Shown one piece after another: positions 5,153-5,258 of a stretch of DNA of 5,258 nt. This DNA is from an uncultured Ignavibacteria bacterium (GTDB taxonomy: Bacteria > Bacteroidota > Ignavibacteria > Ignavibacteriales > Ignavibacteriaceae). The stretch's first letter is position 1, and every line of letters starts with the position of its first letter. Where the stretch lies: contig CALKUG010000484.1 in NCBI GenBank assembly GCA_937996765.1, positions 1-5,258 on the forward strand. The letters are read 5' to 3'. The notes under the pieces are model-generated. The model saw nothing but the letters and a program-made list of their open reading frames with translations, was not told where the DNA came from and did not search any database. A program made the translations under genes and the position numbers.

Positions 5153-5258
5153 ATGAGCACTCAAAAATATAACACCGTTTTAGAATATATTAACGCCCAG
5201 AGTGAACCGAATAAGGTAAGATTGTTGGAACTTCGCAAGTGCATCCTTGAAGTTGTGC
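5153..5258 (+). CDS. Probable DUF1801 protein, N-terminal 35 codons (runs off window end)
   Basis: From ATG at 5153 the frame is open to the window end: 35 complete codons plus one base. The visible sequence has the motif V-L-E-Y-I-N-A-Q-S-E-P, then V-R-L-L-E-L-R-K-C-I-L-E-V-V. This resembles the start of DUF1801 (YdhG-like) proteins, where a short helix ending in EYI/EYL is followed by a helix with the LxxLR.xI pattern. DUF1801 proteins are small and of unsettled function; some relatives are described as iron-chaperone-like. The gene starts 28 bp after the DsrE-family stop on the same strand. No clear Shine-Dalgarno precedes it. With only a quarter or so of the protein visible, the family call is moderate, but the reading frame itself looks real. 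Confidence 0.65.
   Translation, partial: MSTQKYNTVLEYINAQSEPNKVRLLELRKCILEVV

Noticed and set aside
3199..5258. A complete anti-phage defence system centred on the AlbA_2 protein
   Set aside because: AlbA_2 proteins do occur near defence genes, but the neighbours here are a DsrE-family protein and a DUF1801-like protein. No nuclease, transposase, integrase or toxin is visible.

Overview
The window looks like chromosomal DNA from a member of the Bacteroidota, most likely Bacteroidales. The DNA is AT-rich and most genes lack a strong Shine-Dalgarno sequence. One perfect TAnnTTTG (Bacteroidetes-type -7) element lies upstream of the rightward genes. Several products resemble families common in that phylum: a degenerate Crp/Fnr regulator, a DUF4405 membrane protein, and a methyltransferase closely resembling a Bacteroides thetaiotaomicron structural-genomics protein. 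This placement comes from pattern recognition, not from a search.

Left half, minus strand, read right to left: a small four-helix, histidine-rich membrane protein (DUF4405-like, 1693-2181); a Crp/Fnr-family regulator with a GTG start (1008-1604); a DltE-like short-chain dehydrogenase with a strong ribosome binding site (158-940); and the first 53 codons of a class I SAM methyltransferase (1-161) that runs off the window. The last two genes overlap by an ATGA, so they are almost certainly co-translated. The regulator and dehydrogenase are only 67 bp apart. An AT-rich 7-8-7 inverted repeat lies between the membrane protein and the regulator.

Right half, plus strand: a complete class I methyltransferase (2373-3122); a 510-residue Schlafen/AlbA_2 plus GHKL-ATPase plus winged-helix protein (3199-4731); a DsrE-family protein with a CxxCxxxC cluster (4768-5124); and the first 35 codons of a probable DUF1801 protein (5153 to window end). 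The last three genes are spaced by 36 and 28 bp and may form one transcript. The two halves diverge from a spacer of about 190 bp (2182-2372). No gap longer than 300 bp lacks a gene.

The most striking structure is a 225-bp tandem array inside the AlbA_2 gene (4327-4551). It has ten full copies of a 21-bp/7-residue unit, organised as five 42-bp dimers, plus a partial eleventh. It forms a strongly basic linker between the ATPase-like domain and the C-terminal winged helix. Because the unit is a multiple of three, copy number can change without breaking the reading frame. I see no clear evidence of a complete new defence or biosynthetic system. The genes look like ordinary accessory and housekeeping genes, with the repeat-bearing regulator the best candidate for follow-up.
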